A stretch of 64,000 nt of DNA, taken from contig NZ_RAQI01000003.1 of NCBI RefSeq assembly GCF_003610465.1, positions 310,001 through 374,000 on the forward strand, read 5' to 3'. This document shows, one piece after another, positions 44,521 through 55,901 of the stretch (position 1 is its first letter; each line of letters starts with the position of its first letter). The translations under genes and the position numbers were made by a program. The notes below the pieces were generated by a model. That model had not been told where the DNA came from, did not search any database, and saw only the letters and a program-made list of their open reading frames with translations. This DNA comes from Xenorhabdus ehlersii (GTDB taxonomy: Bacteria > Pseudomonadota > Gammaproteobacteria > Enterobacterales > Enterobacteriaceae).

Positions 44521-45921
44521 TTAGAAACTTGCGTTTCTTGGTGTCCGTGGGAATGGGATAACATCACGAACGTTGGATACGCCAGTAACATAAGCTACCA
44601 GACGTTCGAAGCCCAAACCGAAACCAGCATGAGGAACGGTGCCGTAACGACGCAAATCACGATACCACCAGTAATCTTCTTTATTCAGCCCCATTTCTTC
44701 CATACGTTGATCCAGCATATCCAGACGCTCTTCACGCTGAGAACCACCGATGATTTCACCAATGCCTGGAGCTAACACGTCCATTGCCGCAACGGTTTTG
44801 CCATCTTCGTTCATGCGCATATAGAAGGCTTTAATGTCTTTTGGATAGTTTTTCATGATCACTGGCGCGTTGAAATGTTTTTCTGCCAGATAACGCTCAT
44901 GCTCTGATGCCAAATCCACGCCCCAGAAAACAGGGTTTTCAAATTCCTGACCACAATTTTCCAGAATTTCTATCGCATCGGTGTAGTCCAACTGAACGAA
45001 ATCTGAATCAACAAATTTTTCCAGACGAGTGATAACTTCGCTGTCAACTCGTTCTGCAAAGAAGGCCAGATCATCAGCACGTTCATCTAATGCGGCTTTG
45101 AAAACATATTTCAGCATGTCTTCAGAGAGTTTGGCAATATCATTCAGATCGGCAAAAGCCACTTCTGGTTCAACCATCCAAAACTCTGCCAAATGACGGC
45201 TGGTATTGGAGTTTTCTGCACGGAAAGTGGGTCCGAAGGTATAGATTTTGCTCAATGCACAAGCATAAGCTTCGCCGTTTAACTGACCGGATACAGTAAG
45301 GAAAGCTTCACGGCCGAAGAAATCCTGGCTGAAATCCACTGTGCCTTTATCTGTGCGTGGCAAGTTTTGCAAATCCAAAGTGGAAACGCGGAACATTTCG
45401 CCAGCACCTTCTGTATCTGATGCGGTGATCAGTGGAGAGGATACCCAGAAGAAGCCTTTTTCATGGAAGAAACGATGCAGGGCTTGGGCCAGAGTATGGC
45501 GAACACGGGCAACTGCGCCGATTAAATTGGTGCGTGGGCGAAGATGGGCCACTTCACGCAGGTATTCAATACTGTGGCGTTTAGCTGCCATTGGGTAAGT
45601 ATCAGGATCATCAACCATGCCAACAACAACGACTTTAGTGGCCTGCAATTCAAAATCCTGGCCCTTACCTTGGGATTCCACCACTGTACCGGTGATTTCG
45701 ACAGAACAGCCCGTGGTTAAATGTAATATTTCATCCTGATAATTAGGTAAATTATTATTAACGACAGCCTGTAATGGATTAAAGCAGGAACCGTCATAGA
45801 CGGCGAGGAACGAGATACCAGCTTTAGAATCTCTCCTTGTACGTATCCAACCGCGAACGGTGACTTCGTTGCCAACCGGAACCCGGCCTTGCAGTACATC
45901 GACTACAGGCGCTACGCTCAT
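44521..45921 (-). CDS. asnS: asparagine-tRNA ligase
   Basis: A 466-residue class II synthetase, the same length as in E. coli. The N-terminal OB-fold anticodon-binding domain covers residues 1-115 ('[20 protein letters not shown]'). Class II motif 2 is '[20 protein letters not shown]' and motif 3 '[10 protein letters not shown]' near the C-terminus. It charges tRNA-Asn. Monocistronic by its surroundings. Confidence 0.98.
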   Translation of the reverse strand: MSVAPVVDVLQGRVPVGNEVTVRGWIRTRRDSKAGISFLAVYDGSCFNPLQAVVNNNLPNYQDEILHLTTGCSVEITGTVVESQGKGQDFELQATKVVVVGMVDDPDTYPMAAKRHSIEYLREVAHLRPRTNLIGAVARVRHTLAQALHRFFHEKGFFWVSSPLITASDTEGAGEMFRVSTLDLQNLPRTDKGTVDFSQDFFGREAFLTVSGQLNGEAYACALSKIYTFGPTFRAENSNTSRHLAEFWMVEPEVAFADLNDIAKLSEDMLKYVFKAALDERADDLAFFAERVDSEVITRLEKFVDSDFVQLDYTDAIEILENCGQEFENPVFWGVDLASEHERYLAEKHFNAPVIMKNYPKDIKAFYMRMNEDGKTVAAMDVLAPGIGEIIGGSQREERLDMLDQRMEEMGLNKEDYWWYRDLRRYGTVPHAGFGLGFERLVAYVTGVSNVRDVIPFPRTPRNASF

Positions 45922-46081
45922 AAATTTCTCTCTTTTTTATATAATAGGTTAATAACTAGATAGATTTACCAAATACTCCCTTAATCAGGGAGCAGATCGT
46001 CTATCTTACTTGTCATCTCTCAGGAAACAAGAGGAAATTGCGGGTCTTAATGGGGAAACAGGGGGAAAAGTTATTTTTTTA

Positions 46082-46114
46082 TTTGCGTAACCCGCATAAA
46101 GCCGGTTACGCAAA
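46082..46114 (-). terminator. hairpin downstream of pncB
   Basis: TTTGCGTAACC (46082-46092) pairs with GGTTACGCAAA (46104-46114), an 11-base perfect stem. No clear T run follows in the pncB direction, so it may act mainly to stabilise the 3' end. Confidence 0.6.
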
Positions 46115-46142
46115 AGATAATTAGACAGGTTATGCCGTTTTT

Positions 46143-47357
46143 CTATACCACTTTCTCTATATAGGGAATGTCGAATGCCCGACGTAACCTATTGACAAAC
46201 TCGTCATCTTCACAGATGGTTTTTCCGGGGCTATCCGAAAGTTTTGCCACGGGTTTACCATTGCATTCGACCAATTTGATAACAATATTCAGTGGCTTTA
46301 TGCCCGGAATATTACAAGTCAGTCGTGTGCCAATGCCGAAAACAACATTAATTCTCTTATGGAAATGGTGATACAGCGCCAGTGCTTTTTGCAGATCCAA
46401 ACTGTCAGAGAACACCAATGTTTTCGTCATTGGATCAATACCCAGTGATTGGTAATGTGTTATGGCTTTTTCACCCCATTCAATTGGATCACCTGAGTCA
46501 TGACGCAGGCCCTGGTAAGCTGTTGCTAATGGTTTGTCAAAATCTCGCAGAAAAGCATCCATGGTAATACAGTCAGTCAGGGCGATACCTAACTGGTTTG
46601 GATACTCATTCAGCCAGGTTTGTAGTGCTGCTCTTTGGCTATTGGCAAGTTCCGGGCTAATTTGTTGGTGGGCCTGAAACCATTCATGGGCTTGTGTGCC
46701 GAGAGGCGGAAGATCAAGCTGTTCTGCCAGTTGATAATTACTGGTTCCAATCAAATAAGGGAAGCTATTTTTCAGCTCATTGATAATGGCATATTGCACT
46801 GCGTGTGAAAAACGGCGGCGAGTACCAAAATCCATTAATTTAAAACCGGATAGATCGATATTTTTTTCCGCAGCGTCTTTGTAAAACAGTTCTATCAGTT
46901 TTCTCAGCTGAATAACGGCATCTTCCGGCATTATTTCAGGTGAGTGATGACGATGAACCAATTCGCTGATCAGGGCAAGCAGAGGCACTTCCCACAAGAT
47001 AACTTCGTGCCATAAACCGGAAATGCGGATGGCTAATTGCCCATCATGGGTAACAGAAACTTCGACTTGTTTAGGATTAAAGCGGAATGTTTTGCACCAG
47101 TTCAGGTAATCCTCTTTGAAGAACGGAAGGCGAGAAAGGTAATCGACTTCGTGTTCTGTCAATGCTAAGTCTGCCATCATGTCAATTTGATGACGTAATG
47201 GCTCGGCGTATTCTCCGAGCAGTTCATCACCACGGCAACGAAATTCTGCAACAACAGGAATATTGTTGTAATGGTGGTACACTGCTTGTTGCATGTGAAA
47301 CTTATAGGCATCAGTATCAAGCAGTGATTTGATAATCGGGGTAGCGTCTAAAGTCAT
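46143..47357 (-). CDS. pncB: nicotinate phosphoribosyltransferase
   Basis: A 404-residue enzyme (E. coli 400) that makes nicotinate mononucleotide from nicotinate and PRPP in NAD salvage. Conserved parts include '[19 protein letters not shown]', '[16 protein letters not shown]' with the phosphorylated-His region, and '[17 protein letters not shown]'. Divergent from pepN, as in E. coli. No NadR-type site could be recognised. Confidence 0.97.
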   Translation of the reverse strand: MTLDATPIIKSLLDTDAYKFHMQQAVYHHYNNIPVVAEFRCRGDELLGEYAEPLRHQIDMMADLALTEHEVDYLSRLPFFKEDYLNWCKTFRFNPKQVEVSVTHDGQLAIRISGLWHEVILWEVPLLALISELVHRHHSPEIMPEDAVIQLRKLIELFYKDAAEKNIDLSGFKLMDFGTRRRFSHAVQYAIINELKNSFPYLIGTSNYQLAEQLDLPPLGTQAHEWFQAHQQISPELANSQRAALQTWLNEYPNQLGIALTDCITMDAFLRDFDKPLATAYQGLRHDSGDPIEWGEKAITHYQSLGIDPMTKTLVFSDSLDLQKALALYHHFHKRINVVFGIGTRLTCNIPGIKPLNIVIKLVECNGKPVAKLSDSPGKTICEDDEFVNRLRRAFDIPYIEKVV

Positions 47358-47683
47358 GGCGCGTCAGGCATCCTCGCGGAGCATATTCGTGTCAGCTAAA
47401 TCGATAAAGTCGGGAGAGTATACCGTGATTATTGGGTTATTGAAGCCATATAGCTAGATATATTTCCCCGAATCTAAAGATTAAGGTTAATCCGTTTATA
47501 GATAATATCATGTTAAATGAGATATGAGATGACAATTAGCACGAAAGTACTAATATGCTGACCACATCATTTATACTTTTATTTAATAAGTTATTAACAT
47601 CCAAAAAAAGAGACTTATTGATTGAAAGGAAGATTTCTCTATGGCAGCGTTGATGTTTTTAAAAATAATGGAAAAGGTTCTCT
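47358..47683. other. divergent promoter region pncB-pepN
   Basis: 326 bases without a gene. It must carry promoters of both genes; I could not assign boxes with confidence. A short self-complementary stretch near 47449-47463 (ATATAGCTAGATATA) could be an operator. Confidence 0.4.
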
Positions 47684-50302
47684 ATGACACAACAGCGACT
47701 TGTTAAACACCGTCTGGATTATAAAGCACCAGATTACACAATTACCAACATTGATCTTGATTTTGATCTGGATACTGAAAAAACAACGGTGACGGCAATC
47801 AGTCAGGTAAAACGTCAGGCTAATGACATTACCCCACTGGTTTTGGATGGCGAAAATCTCACGTTAAAAGGCATCTATATAGATGATAAAGCGTGGGAGC
47901 ATTATCAGGAACAGGATGGAAAGTTGCTGATTGAACAACTTCCAGCCCAGTTTACCCTGAAAATTGTGAATGAAATTCACCCGGCAGCAAATACAGCACT
48001 TGAGGGACTGTATGTGTCTGGCGATGCCTTGTGTACCCAGTGTGAGGCAGAGGGATTTCGTCACATCACGTATTATTTGGATCGCCCAGATGTTCTGGCT
48101 TGTTTTACAACTCGCATTACTGCGGATAAATCCAGATACCCATACCTGCTTTCCAATGGTAACCGTATTGAACAAGGGGAGCGGGAAGATGGGCGTCATT
48201 GGGTAAAATGGCAAGACCCGTTCCCCAAACCTGCTTACTTGTTCGCATTGGTTGCGGGGGATTTTGATGTCCTGCGTGACACATTTGTGACCCGCAGTGG
48301 CCGTGAGGTTGCACTGGAGCTGTTTGTTGATCGGGGCAACTTGGATCGTGCTGATTGGGCCATGACATCGTTGAAAAACTCAATGAAATGGGATGAAACC
48401 CGCTTTGGTCTGGAGTATGACCTTGATATCTATATGATCGTTGCCGTTGATTTTTTCAATATGGGGGCGATGGAGAACAAGGGATTGAATATCTTCAATT
48501 CCAAATATGTCCTGGCAAAAACAGAAACAGCGACTGACGAAGACTATCTCGCCATTGAAGCTGTGATCGGACATGAATATTTCCATAACTGGACCGGAAA
48601 CCGCATTACCTGTCGTGACTGGTTCCAGTTAAGCCTGAAAGAAGGGCTGACAGTATTCCGTGATCAGGAATTCAGTTCTGATCTGGGTTCACGTTCGGTT
48701 AACCGTATCAAGAATGTGCGTGTTATGCGTTCTGCACAATTTGCCGAAGATGCCGGTCCCATGGCTCACCCTATCCGTCCTGATCAGGTGATGGAAATGA
48801 ATAACTTCTATACGTTGACCGTCTATGAAAAAGGCGCGGAAGTGATTCGTATGATCCACACTTTATTAGGTGAAGAACAATTTCAGGCGGGTATGCAGCT
48901 TTATATCCACCGCCATGATGGTAGCGCTGCGACCTGTGATGATTTTGTACAGGCAATGGAAGATGCTTCAAACGTCGATTTAACCCTTTTCCGCCGCTGG
49001 TATAGCCAATCAGGGACACCTGTGCTGACTGTCCGTGACGAATACGATGCAGAAAAGCAACAATATATTTTGCATGTCAGTCAAATGACATCACCAACGG
49101 CAGATCAGCAAGAGAAACAACCGCTGCACATTCCTCTGGATATTGAGCTTTATGATGAACAAGGAAAAGTGATCCCGCTGCGTCGTAATGGTCAGCCTGT
49201 GCATCATGTTTTGAATGTTATTAATGCAGAACAATCATTTGTCTTTGATGAAGTTCCATCACGGCCTGTTCCTTCTTTATTGCGTGAGTTTTCTGCACCA
49301 GTGAAATTGGATTATCTATACAGTGATGAGCAGCTTTCATTTTTAATGAAACATGCGCGTAATGAGTTCTCCCGTTGGGATGCGGCACAGGCATTGCTAA
49401 CCAACTATGTGAAGCTGAATGTTGCCCGTCACCAAAAATCCCTGCCACTGGAATTGCCAATGCATGTCATTGATGCTTTCCGTGCTGTATTGCTGGATAA
49501 AGATATCGATCCGGCTCTGGCTGCATTGATCTTGACTCTGCCGTCTGAAAATGAAATGGCAGAACTGTTTATGGTGGTAGATCCGAAAGCTATCCATGAT
49601 GTCATTCGTGCCATGACAAAGGCACTGGCTAATGAAATGGCGGATGAGTTTTCTGCGGTTTATCACAGTCTCCAGACAGGCGTATACCGCGTAGAGCATA
49701 AGGATATTGCGAAACGTGACTTACGTAATACCAGCCTCTACTATCTGGCCTTTATTGATACCAAAGAGTTGGCAGATAAATTAGTGGCGGCACAATATTA
49801 TCACGCTGATAACATGACTGACAGTATCGCTGCTTTATCTGCGGCTGTATCTGCTGAATTGCCTTGCAGTTATCAATTAATGGATGAATTTGATCAGCGT
49901 TGGCATCAGGATGGCTTGGTTATGGATAAATGGTTCAGGCTGCAAGCAACCAATCCAGCCTTCGATGTGCTTGAGAAAGTGCGTGGCTTGATGAAACATC
50001 GTTCTTTCAGCTTGAGTAATCCAAACCGTGTTTATTCACTGTTGAGAATATTCTTTAGCAAAAATGCCGTGGCTTTCCATGCTGAAGATGGTAGTGGTTA
50101 TCAATTCTTGGTGGAAGTGCTAACCGAACTGAATAGCCTAAATCCGCAAGTAGCATCACATTTGATTGATCCATTGATTCGTCTGAAACGTTACGATGAG
50201 AAACGTCAGGCTTTGATGCGTGCGGCACTGGAACAGTTGAAAGGAATAGAGAACTTATCTGGTGACCTGTTCGAAAAGATTACCAAGGCGCTTGAAAGTT
50301 AA
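47684..50302 (+). CDS. pepN: aminopeptidase N
   Basis: An 872-residue M1 zinc aminopeptidase (E. coli 870), the main cytosolic enzyme removing N-terminal residues in peptide turnover. The exopeptidase motif is GAMENKGL and the zinc site HEYFHNW, with His297 and His301, plus the downstream Glu in 'LKEGLTVFRDQEF'. Full length. It is followed by a strong terminator. Confidence 0.98.
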   Translation: MTQQRLVKHRLDYKAPDYTITNIDLDFDLDTEKTTVTAISQVKRQANDITPLVLDGENLTLKGIYIDDKAWEHYQEQDGKLLIEQLPAQFTLKIVNEIHPAANTALEGLYVSGDALCTQCEAEGFRHITYYLDRPDVLACFTTRITADKSRYPYLLSNGNRIEQGEREDGRHWVKWQDPFPKPAYLFALVAGDFDVLRDTFVTRSGREVALELFVDRGNLDRADWAMTSLKNSMKWDETRFGLEYDLDIYMIVAVDFFNMGAMENKGLNIFNSKYVLAKTETATDEDYLAIEAVIGHEYFHNWTGNRITCRDWFQLSLKEGLTVFRDQEFSSDLGSRSVNRIKNVRVMRSAQFAEDAGPMAHPIRPDQVMEMNNFYTLTVYEKGAEVIRMIHTLLGEEQFQAGMQLYIHRHDGSAATCDDFVQAMEDASNVDLTLFRRWYSQSGTPVLTVRDEYDAEKQQYILHVSQMTSPTADQQEKQPLHIPLDIELYDEQGKVIPLRRNGQPVHHVLNVINAEQSFVFDEVPSRPVPSLLREFSAPVKLDYLYSDEQLSFLMKHARNEFSRWDAAQALLTNYVKLNVARHQKSLPLELPMHVIDAFRAVLLDKDIDPALAALILTLPSENEMAELFMVVDPKAIHDVIRAMTKALANEMADEFSAVYHSLQTGVYRVEHKDIAKRDLRNTSLYYLAFIDTKELADKLVAAQYYHADNMTDSIAALSAAVSAELPCSYQLMDEFDQRWHQDGLVMDKWFRLQATNPAFDVLEKVRGLMKHRSFSLSNPNRVYSLLRIFFSKNAVAFHAEDGSGYQFLVEVLTELNSLNPQVASHLIDPLIRLKRYDEKRQALMRAALEQLKGIENLSGDLFEKITKALES

Positions 50303-50344
50303 TATGTAACATATTTTTCGGTTATTGTCGGAGATGAGATCGCT

Positions 50345-50382
50345 AACAAACCCCGTTGTTGTTTTAAACGGGGTTTGTTTTT
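50345..50382 (+). terminator. terminator of pepN
   Basis: AACAAACCCCGTT (50345-50357) pairs with AACGGGGTTTGTT (50367-50379), followed by TTT; 13-base perfect stem. Confidence 0.92.
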
Positions 50383-50552
50383 GCCTGCTTATAGAGAGGG
50401 CTTTTTTGTTTACTCATATAATGGTAAATTAGCCCTCTCTTCCTGCTACAATAGCGCAGCAATTATATATGTATGAGATTGCGTATAATTCAAAATGTAT
50501 AACTGACAATTCTCACGTAAAGACAATCATAAAGAACAATAGGTTAATTTAA

Positions 50553-51563
50553 ATGTATTACTCTCTAGTACGGAAGGCGTTGTTCCAGCTTGATCCTGAA
50601 CAGGCACATGAGCTGACTTTCCGCCAACTAAAACGTGTTGCCGGTACTCCTTTCGAATTTCTTATCCGCCAATCAGTTGCCACTAAGCCCGTTACTTGCA
50701 TGGGGTTGTCTTTTAAAAATCCACTGGGTTTAGCCGCTGGTCTTGATAAAAACGGTGATTGCATTGATGCATTTGGCGCGATGGGCTTTGGGTTTGTTGA
50801 AGTTGGTACAGTAACACCGCGCCCGCAAGCTGGAAATGATAAGCCAAGATTATTCCGTGTGGTTGAAGCGGAAGGGATCATCAACCGAATGGGGTTTAAT
50901 AACCTTGGGGTAGATAATCTGGTTGAGAATGTTAAACGCGCAAAATATGACGGGATTATCGGGATAAATATCGGCAAAAATAAAGATACTCCGGTCGAAA
51001 ATGGAAAAGATGATTATTTAATTTGCATGGATAAAGTTTACCCTCATGCAGGTTATATCACTATCAATATTTCTTCTCCTAATACGCCTGGCTTGAGGAC
51101 ATTACAGTACGGAGAAGCTCTGGATGATCTCTTGTCTGCGATTAAAAATAAGCAAAGTGAACTTCAGCAAAAGTTCCAAAAATATGTTCCTGTTGCTGTT
51201 AAAATCTCTCCCGATCTTTCAGAAGAAGAATTAATAAAAATTGCTGATAGTTTAATGCGTCATCATATTGATGGAGTTATTGCAACAAATACCACATTGG
51301 ATAGAAAGATTATCGAAGGCTTGAATCACTGTCAGCAGGTAGGGGGATTGAGTGGGCGCCCTGTGCAATTGCGCAGCACAGAGATTATCCGTCGCCTTTC
51401 GCAAGAATTAAAAGGCGAAATACCGATTATTGGTGTAGGGGGAATTGATTCACTTGTTGCAGCCAGGGAAAAAATAGAAGCAGGTGCTTCATTAATTCAG
51501 ATATATTCCGGTTTTATCTATAAAGGACCAAAACTCATCAAAGATATTGTTAATCATATCTGA
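50553..51563 (+). CDS. pyrD: dihydroorotate dehydrogenase (quinone)
   Basis: A 336-residue class 2 enzyme, the same length as in E. coli, oxidising dihydroorotate with quinone at the inner membrane. The N-terminal helices ([20 protein letters not shown]) form the quinone channel. FMN-binding segments include '[20 protein letters not shown]' and '[20 protein letters not shown]'; the catalytic Ser is in '[13 protein letters not shown]'. Next to pepN as in E. coli. Confidence 0.97.
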   Translation: MYYSLVRKALFQLDPEQAHELTFRQLKRVAGTPFEFLIRQSVATKPVTCMGLSFKNPLGLAAGLDKNGDCIDAFGAMGFGFVEVGTVTPRPQAGNDKPRLFRVVEAEGIINRMGFNNLGVDNLVENVKRAKYDGIIGINIGKNKDTPVENGKDDYLICMDKVYPHAGYITINISSPNTPGLRTLQYGEALDDLLSAIKNKQSELQQKFQKYVPVAVKISPDLSEEELIKIADSLMRHHIDGVIATNTTLDRKIIEGLNHCQQVGGLSGRPVQLRSTEIIRRLSQELKGEIPIIGVGGIDSLVAAREKIEAGASLIQIYSGFIYKGPKLIKDIVNHI

Positions 51564-51722
51564 ATATTTGCTGCAATTTGGGGGTAGGGGTTTATTTCTG
51601 CCCTCAACTCGTCTATATTTTGTCTTATAGATTAAATTTTATCATTTATTTTTTAATTTCTTATTTCGCTGGCAATGCTTATTTTAACCAAAAAAGCTAT
51701 TTTGAGCATAAAAGGGTAATCA

Positions 51723-52277
51723 ATGAAAATTAGACCTGATGATCAGTGGCGCTGGTATTTTGATCCTGAGCATAGCCGTGTCATGCTCGATCTCGCTAAT
51801 GGCATGGTTTTTCGTTCCTGTTTCCCTGCCAGGATGTTGACTGATTACGCCGTTACAATGGAGGAAATGTCATTCTCAGTCGATGATGCCGCGCTTTTTT
51901 ACACTTTTGAAGAACATTTACGTCGTATCGATAAGATGGCTCCTGCGTTTAGAGCTGAATTGGCTTTGAATGGGGTGGTTGCGTTACGTTTTATGAAACC
52001 ACAAATGCCTAAGAGTTGGTATTTCTCCCATTTTTCTTTGATAGAGAAACCAGAACACGGCGAAATTATTCAGCTTAAATTACAGGATAGCGGTACTGAA
52101 GCGCTGTTTATGGTCGCAGAAGTTGGTCACAATGCCAGCTTGTGTCTATTGGCACAGCAAAAGTTAGAGATGCACGATCGTGTTATGAATTTTTGTGATC
52201 CCATTAAGGTCATGAATGATCGCATCATGCCCTATGCCGAGCCAATTCAATCATCAATATATGATAGGGCAATTTAG
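51723..52277 (+). CDS. zapC: cell division protein ZapC
   Basis: A 184-residue cytoplasmic protein (E. coli 180) that stabilises FtsZ filament bundles. 'KIRPDDQWRWYFDPEHSRVM' is the conserved start and 'FRSCFPARMLTDYA' a core segment. Located between pyrD and ycbX as in E. coli. Confidence 0.92.
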   Translation: MKIRPDDQWRWYFDPEHSRVMLDLANGMVFRSCFPARMLTDYAVTMEEMSFSVDDAALFYTFEEHLRRIDKMAPAFRAELALNGVVALRFMKPQMPKSWYFSHFSLIEKPEHGEIIQLKLQDSGTEALFMVAEVGHNASLCLLAQQKLEMHDRVMNFCDPIKVMNDRIMPYAEPIQSSIYDRAI

Positions 52278-52438
52278 TGCCATTAGGCTGCTAGGTTCAT
52301 AATATTATTAACCTAAACAAATTACTTCTATCAGCATTATTGAACGCCCTTTATCATTCACATTAAGATATATTTATAGCGTCAATCAATGGCATGTTTT
52401 TTCCGTAATATATTGCCTGCTTAAAAGCTCAGTAATAA

Positions 52439-52473
52439 AAATCAGACAGCTAGCTTATTTATACTGCCTGATT
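52439..52473. terminator. hairpin between convergent zapC and ycbX
   Basis: AATCAGACAG (52440-52449) pairs with CTGCCTGATT (52464-52473) with one mismatch. The 230 bases between the genes hold nothing else that I can recognise. Confidence 0.5.
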
Positions 52474-52508
52474 TAAATACAAATGCTATCGTTATCTATT
52501 ATTAATGT

Positions 52509-53621
52509 TTATCTTAGTTCGATGACTAAATCATTTTGAGGTATACAGCTACATGCCAGAATTTTTCCATTATCCTTAATGGAAGTCGATTTTAGTGGCA
52601 ATACATCCCCTTTAATCAGGGCTATCTTACAGGAGCCACAAATTCCGGCACGGCATGAATAGGGAATTTGAATACCTTGATCTTCGAGTTGTTCTAAAAT
52701 AATTTGCTGATTATTGCCAATAAAACGTTGTCCATTGAATTCAATAGCAACGGACTGTTGAGCGTCTTCTTTTATAGGCAAATCGACCGCTTGTTCACCA
52801 CTACCATATTCGCGTGGTGTTCTCTTTTCCAAAATGGTGACACGATCCCCAACTCGAATAATGCCGCTATTACGGGCAATGGCATTCTGCCCAAAATCAA
52901 CCGCACCATTTTCTTTGGCTGTTCTGAAAGACTGTAGTGTAGCCAGTGGCTCACTTTGCGGATTTTTGCTGCCTTTTTCCGGGCTGACTGTTGTCAAAAT
53001 ACAGCGACTGCATGGTTTTGGCAGATCAAAAACAATATCGCCGATTTGGATGGTTTGCCAGCTATCTTCTTCAAAAGGGGTTGCACCTGTGACAATGATA
53101 TTGGCACGGAATTGCTCTATTTTAATGCTGGCGGGACAGCGTTGTTGCAAGGCATGAAAAGAGGCTTCATTGATAATTAAATAGGGAAAACCGTCTGCGA
53201 ATGATAAAGAAATATCGGGGAATTTCTTAACCCGTCGTGTTAGTTCCTCACTGAGCCAACGTAATTGTACAGGTTTATCAAAAAAGTCACTGAGCCAACT
53301 ATTCACCCTCTCAGGAGCGACTAACGCGGTAAAATGATTTCCCCAAACTTCGGTGGAGAAACGCTCCTCTTTAAAATCATCGTAAAGTACAGTGGCGCTT
53401 TCTCCGTTTGGTGCCTGCAAGTACAGACCATTATGGAGCATCGTTGGAGTAAATAGCAGCATTTGCGGATATTGGCGGGCAGTAATAAAAGTACCGTCTG
53501 TTGTGGTGATCATAAAATTGCGGTCAAACATCAGGCCACTTTCATTGACGAGAGAATGAGAGAGTTGTAATCCACGCATGGATTTGACGGGGTAGGTATA
53601 GAGGCGCGACAGAGTTAACAT
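52509..53621 (-). CDS. ycbX: YcbX, MOSC and 2Fe-2S ferredoxin domain protein
   Basis: A 370-residue molybdenum-cofactor enzyme (E. coli 369) that reduces N-hydroxylated base analogues. The N-terminal MOSC part begins '[17 protein letters not shown]' and contains the cofactor Cys in '[14 protein letters not shown]'. The C-terminal ferredoxin domain has the cluster motif 'CRAGICGSC' and 'ILACSC'. Opposite in direction to rlmL. Confidence 0.93.
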   Translation of the reverse strand: MLTLSRLYTYPVKSMRGLQLSHSLVNESGLMFDRNFMITTTDGTFITARQYPQMLLFTPTMLHNGLYLQAPNGESATVLYDDFKEERFSTEVWGNHFTALVAPERVNSWLSDFFDKPVQLRWLSEELTRRVKKFPDISLSFADGFPYLIINEASFHALQQRCPASIKIEQFRANIIVTGATPFEEDSWQTIQIGDIVFDLPKPCSRCILTTVSPEKGSKNPQSEPLATLQSFRTAKENGAVDFGQNAIARNSGIIRVGDRVTILEKRTPREYGSGEQAVDLPIKEDAQQSVAIEFNGQRFIGNNQQIILEQLEDQGIQIPYSCRAGICGSCKIALIKGDVLPLKSTSIKDNGKILACSCIPQNDLVIELR

Positions 53622-53761
53622 CCATTATCTCCCAAATATTTTTATCTTTGCCAAAGCATTTTTATCTTTAATTGTGTCAGCAACTTTAGGACATGTCGAA
53701 GGTATTGGCTATAATGTGCCACAATTTTTTTGGTGGTGAACTTTTTGTGATGATTAATAAG

Positions 53762-55897
53762 ATGAACTCTCTCTTTGCCAGCACGGCACGTGGACTGGAA
53801 GAACTGTTAAAGAACGAACTGGAAATCCTGGGAGCGCAATCCTGTAGGATTGCCCAAGGCGGGGTTCATTTTCAGGGCGATGATCGGATGATGTATAAAA
53901 GTTTGCTGTGGAGCAGACTGGCATCCCGTATCATGATGCCGCTTAACGAATTTAAAGTTTATAGTGATTTGGATCTGTATCTTGGTATCCAGTCCATTGA
54001 CTGGAGCGAGATTTTCTCAGTTGATAGTACGTTCTCTGTGCATTTCAGTGGCACGAATGAGGAGATCAGAAATACACAATATGGCGCATTGAAAGTAAAA
54101 GACGCTATTGTCGATAGTTTTATGCGCAAAATAAAACAACGTCCTGATGTTGCTAAACAACAACCTGATGTCCGTATCCATGTTTTCCTGAATAAAGAGA
54201 AAGCAACCGTATCACTCGATTTGAGTGGAGATAGCCTGCATATCCGTGGCTATCGTGATCTGGCCGGACAGGCACCACTGAAAGAGAACCTTGCCGCAGC
54301 GATTATCTTACGTTCTGGCTGGAATGCAGGAACGCCAATGGTTGATCCAATGTGTGGTTCAGGAACGTTGCTGATAGAAGCGGCCATGATGGCAGCAGAT
54401 TGCGCCCCCGGTTTGCATCGTAAGCATTGGGGATTCACATCATGGTTGCAATTCAATGAAACAATCTGGCGTGAAGTGACTACAGAAGCACAGGTCCGTT
54501 TCCGTAAGGGGTTACAGGAAACGACTTCCCGCTTTTTTGGAATAGATATTGATCGTCGTGTAATGGATATGGCACGTTCAAATGCACGTAGGGCAGGGGT
54601 GTCCCAATTGATCCAGTTCCAGCAGGGAGATGCCAGCAAACTGGAAAATCCCCTGCCGGAAGGACCAGAGGGAACGGTATTAAGCAACCCACCTTATGGA
54701 GAACGTCTTGAAAGTGAACCTGCACTGATTGCATTGCACAGTGTATTTGGTCGTGTGATGAAAGTCCGCTTCCCTGGCTGGCGTTTATCAGTGTTCAGTG
54801 CTTCGCCAGAATTGTTGGGGTGTTTGCAATTACGCGCAGAGCGTGAGTTTAAGGCTAAAAATGGCCCTCTGGATTGTATCCAAAAGAATTATTTTATCCA
54901 GAAAAATGAACAGTTAGCGGATAAACCTCAGTCATTGGATATAGGTATTGCTGAGGATTATGCTAACCGTTTGCGTAAAAATGAGAAAAAAATCAGCAAA
55001 TGGGCCAAACAGCAAGGTATTGATTGCTACCGTTTATATGATGCAGATTTACCTGAATACAATGTTGCTGTTGATCGCTATGCCGATAAAATCATTGTAC
55101 AAGAATACGCCCCGCCGAAATCTGTGGATGCCAATAAAGCCCGTCAACGCCTGTTTGATGTTATCAGTGCAACAATGAATGTGCTTGGCTTATCATCCAA
55201 CCAACTGATCTTGAAAACTCGCCAACGTCAGAAAGGCAAAAGTCAGTATGAAAAAATGGCCGAGAAGAAAGAATTCTTTTTGGTCAACGAATATGGTGCA
55301 AAATTCTGGGTGAATTTGACCGATTATTTGGATACGGGGTTATTCCTTGATCACCGTATTGCCCGCAAAAAATTGGGTGAAATGAGCCGAGGCAAGGATT
55401 TTCTTAACTTATTTGCCTATACCGGTTCGGCGACAGTTCATGCAGGATTGGGTGGTGCGCGTTCGACAACCACGGTAGATATGTCTCGCACTTATCTTGA
55501 ATGGGCAGAGCAAAATTTACAGGCGAATGGCTTAACCGGGCGTCAGCACCGTTTGATTCAGGCTGATTGTCTGGGATGGTTAGCTCAGACCTGTGAACAA
55601 TTCGATGTCATTTTTATTGATCCGCCAACATTCTCTAACTCTAAGCGAATGGAAAACACTTTTGACGTTCAGCGTGATCACATCGAATTAATGAAACAAT
55701 TAAAACGTCTGTTACGTCCGGGTGGAACCTTAATGTTCTCCAATAATAAACGGGGTTTTAAGATGGATTTTGCTGAATTAAATAAGCTAGGTCTGGTTGC
55801 AACCGAAATAACAGAAAAGACTTTATCTCAGGATTTTACCCGTAACCGTCAGATCCATAACTGCTGGTTGCTGCATCACGTTGGCGAGGACAAATAA
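53762..55897 (+). CDS. rlmL: 23S rRNA methyltransferase RlmKL
   Basis: A 711-residue fused enzyme (E. coli 702). It makes m2G2445 (N-terminal RlmL half) and m7G2069 (C-terminal RlmK half) in 23S rRNA. ATG 53762 ([20 protein letters not shown]) matches the E. coli start; an ATG at 53693 is upstream of the conserved sequence. A THUMP domain (45-155) is followed by '[15 protein letters not shown]' and 'LSNPPYGER'; the second domain has '[20 protein letters not shown]' and '[11 protein letters not shown]'. uup follows four bases later. Confidence 0.97.
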   Translation: MNSLFASTARGLEELLKNELEILGAQSCRIAQGGVHFQGDDRMMYKSLLWSRLASRIMMPLNEFKVYSDLDLYLGIQSIDWSEIFSVDSTFSVHFSGTNEEIRNTQYGALKVKDAIVDSFMRKIKQRPDVAKQQPDVRIHVFLNKEKATVSLDLSGDSLHIRGYRDLAGQAPLKENLAAAIILRSGWNAGTPMVDPMCGSGTLLIEAAMMAADCAPGLHRKHWGFTSWLQFNETIWREVTTEAQVRFRKGLQETTSRFFGIDIDRRVMDMARSNARRAGVSQLIQFQQGDASKLENPLPEGPEGTVLSNPPYGERLESEPALIALHSVFGRVMKVRFPGWRLSVFSASPELLGCLQLRAEREFKAKNGPLDCIQKNYFIQKNEQLADKPQSLDIGIAEDYANRLRKNEKKISKWAKQQGIDCYRLYDADLPEYNVAVDRYADKIIVQEYAPPKSVDANKARQRLFDVISATMNVLGLSSNQLILKTRQRQKGKSQYEKMAEKKEFFLVNEYGAKFWVNLTDYLDTGLFLDHRIARKKLGEMSRGKDFLNLFAYTGSATVHAGLGGARSTTTVDMSRTYLEWAEQNLQANGLTGRQHRLIQADCLGWLAQTCEQFDVIFIDPPTFSNSKRMENTFDVQRDHIELMKQLKRLLRPGGTLMFSNNKRGFKMDFAELNKLGLVATEITEKTLSQDFTRNRQIHNCWLLHHVGEDK

Positions 55898-55901
55898 CAT
55901 T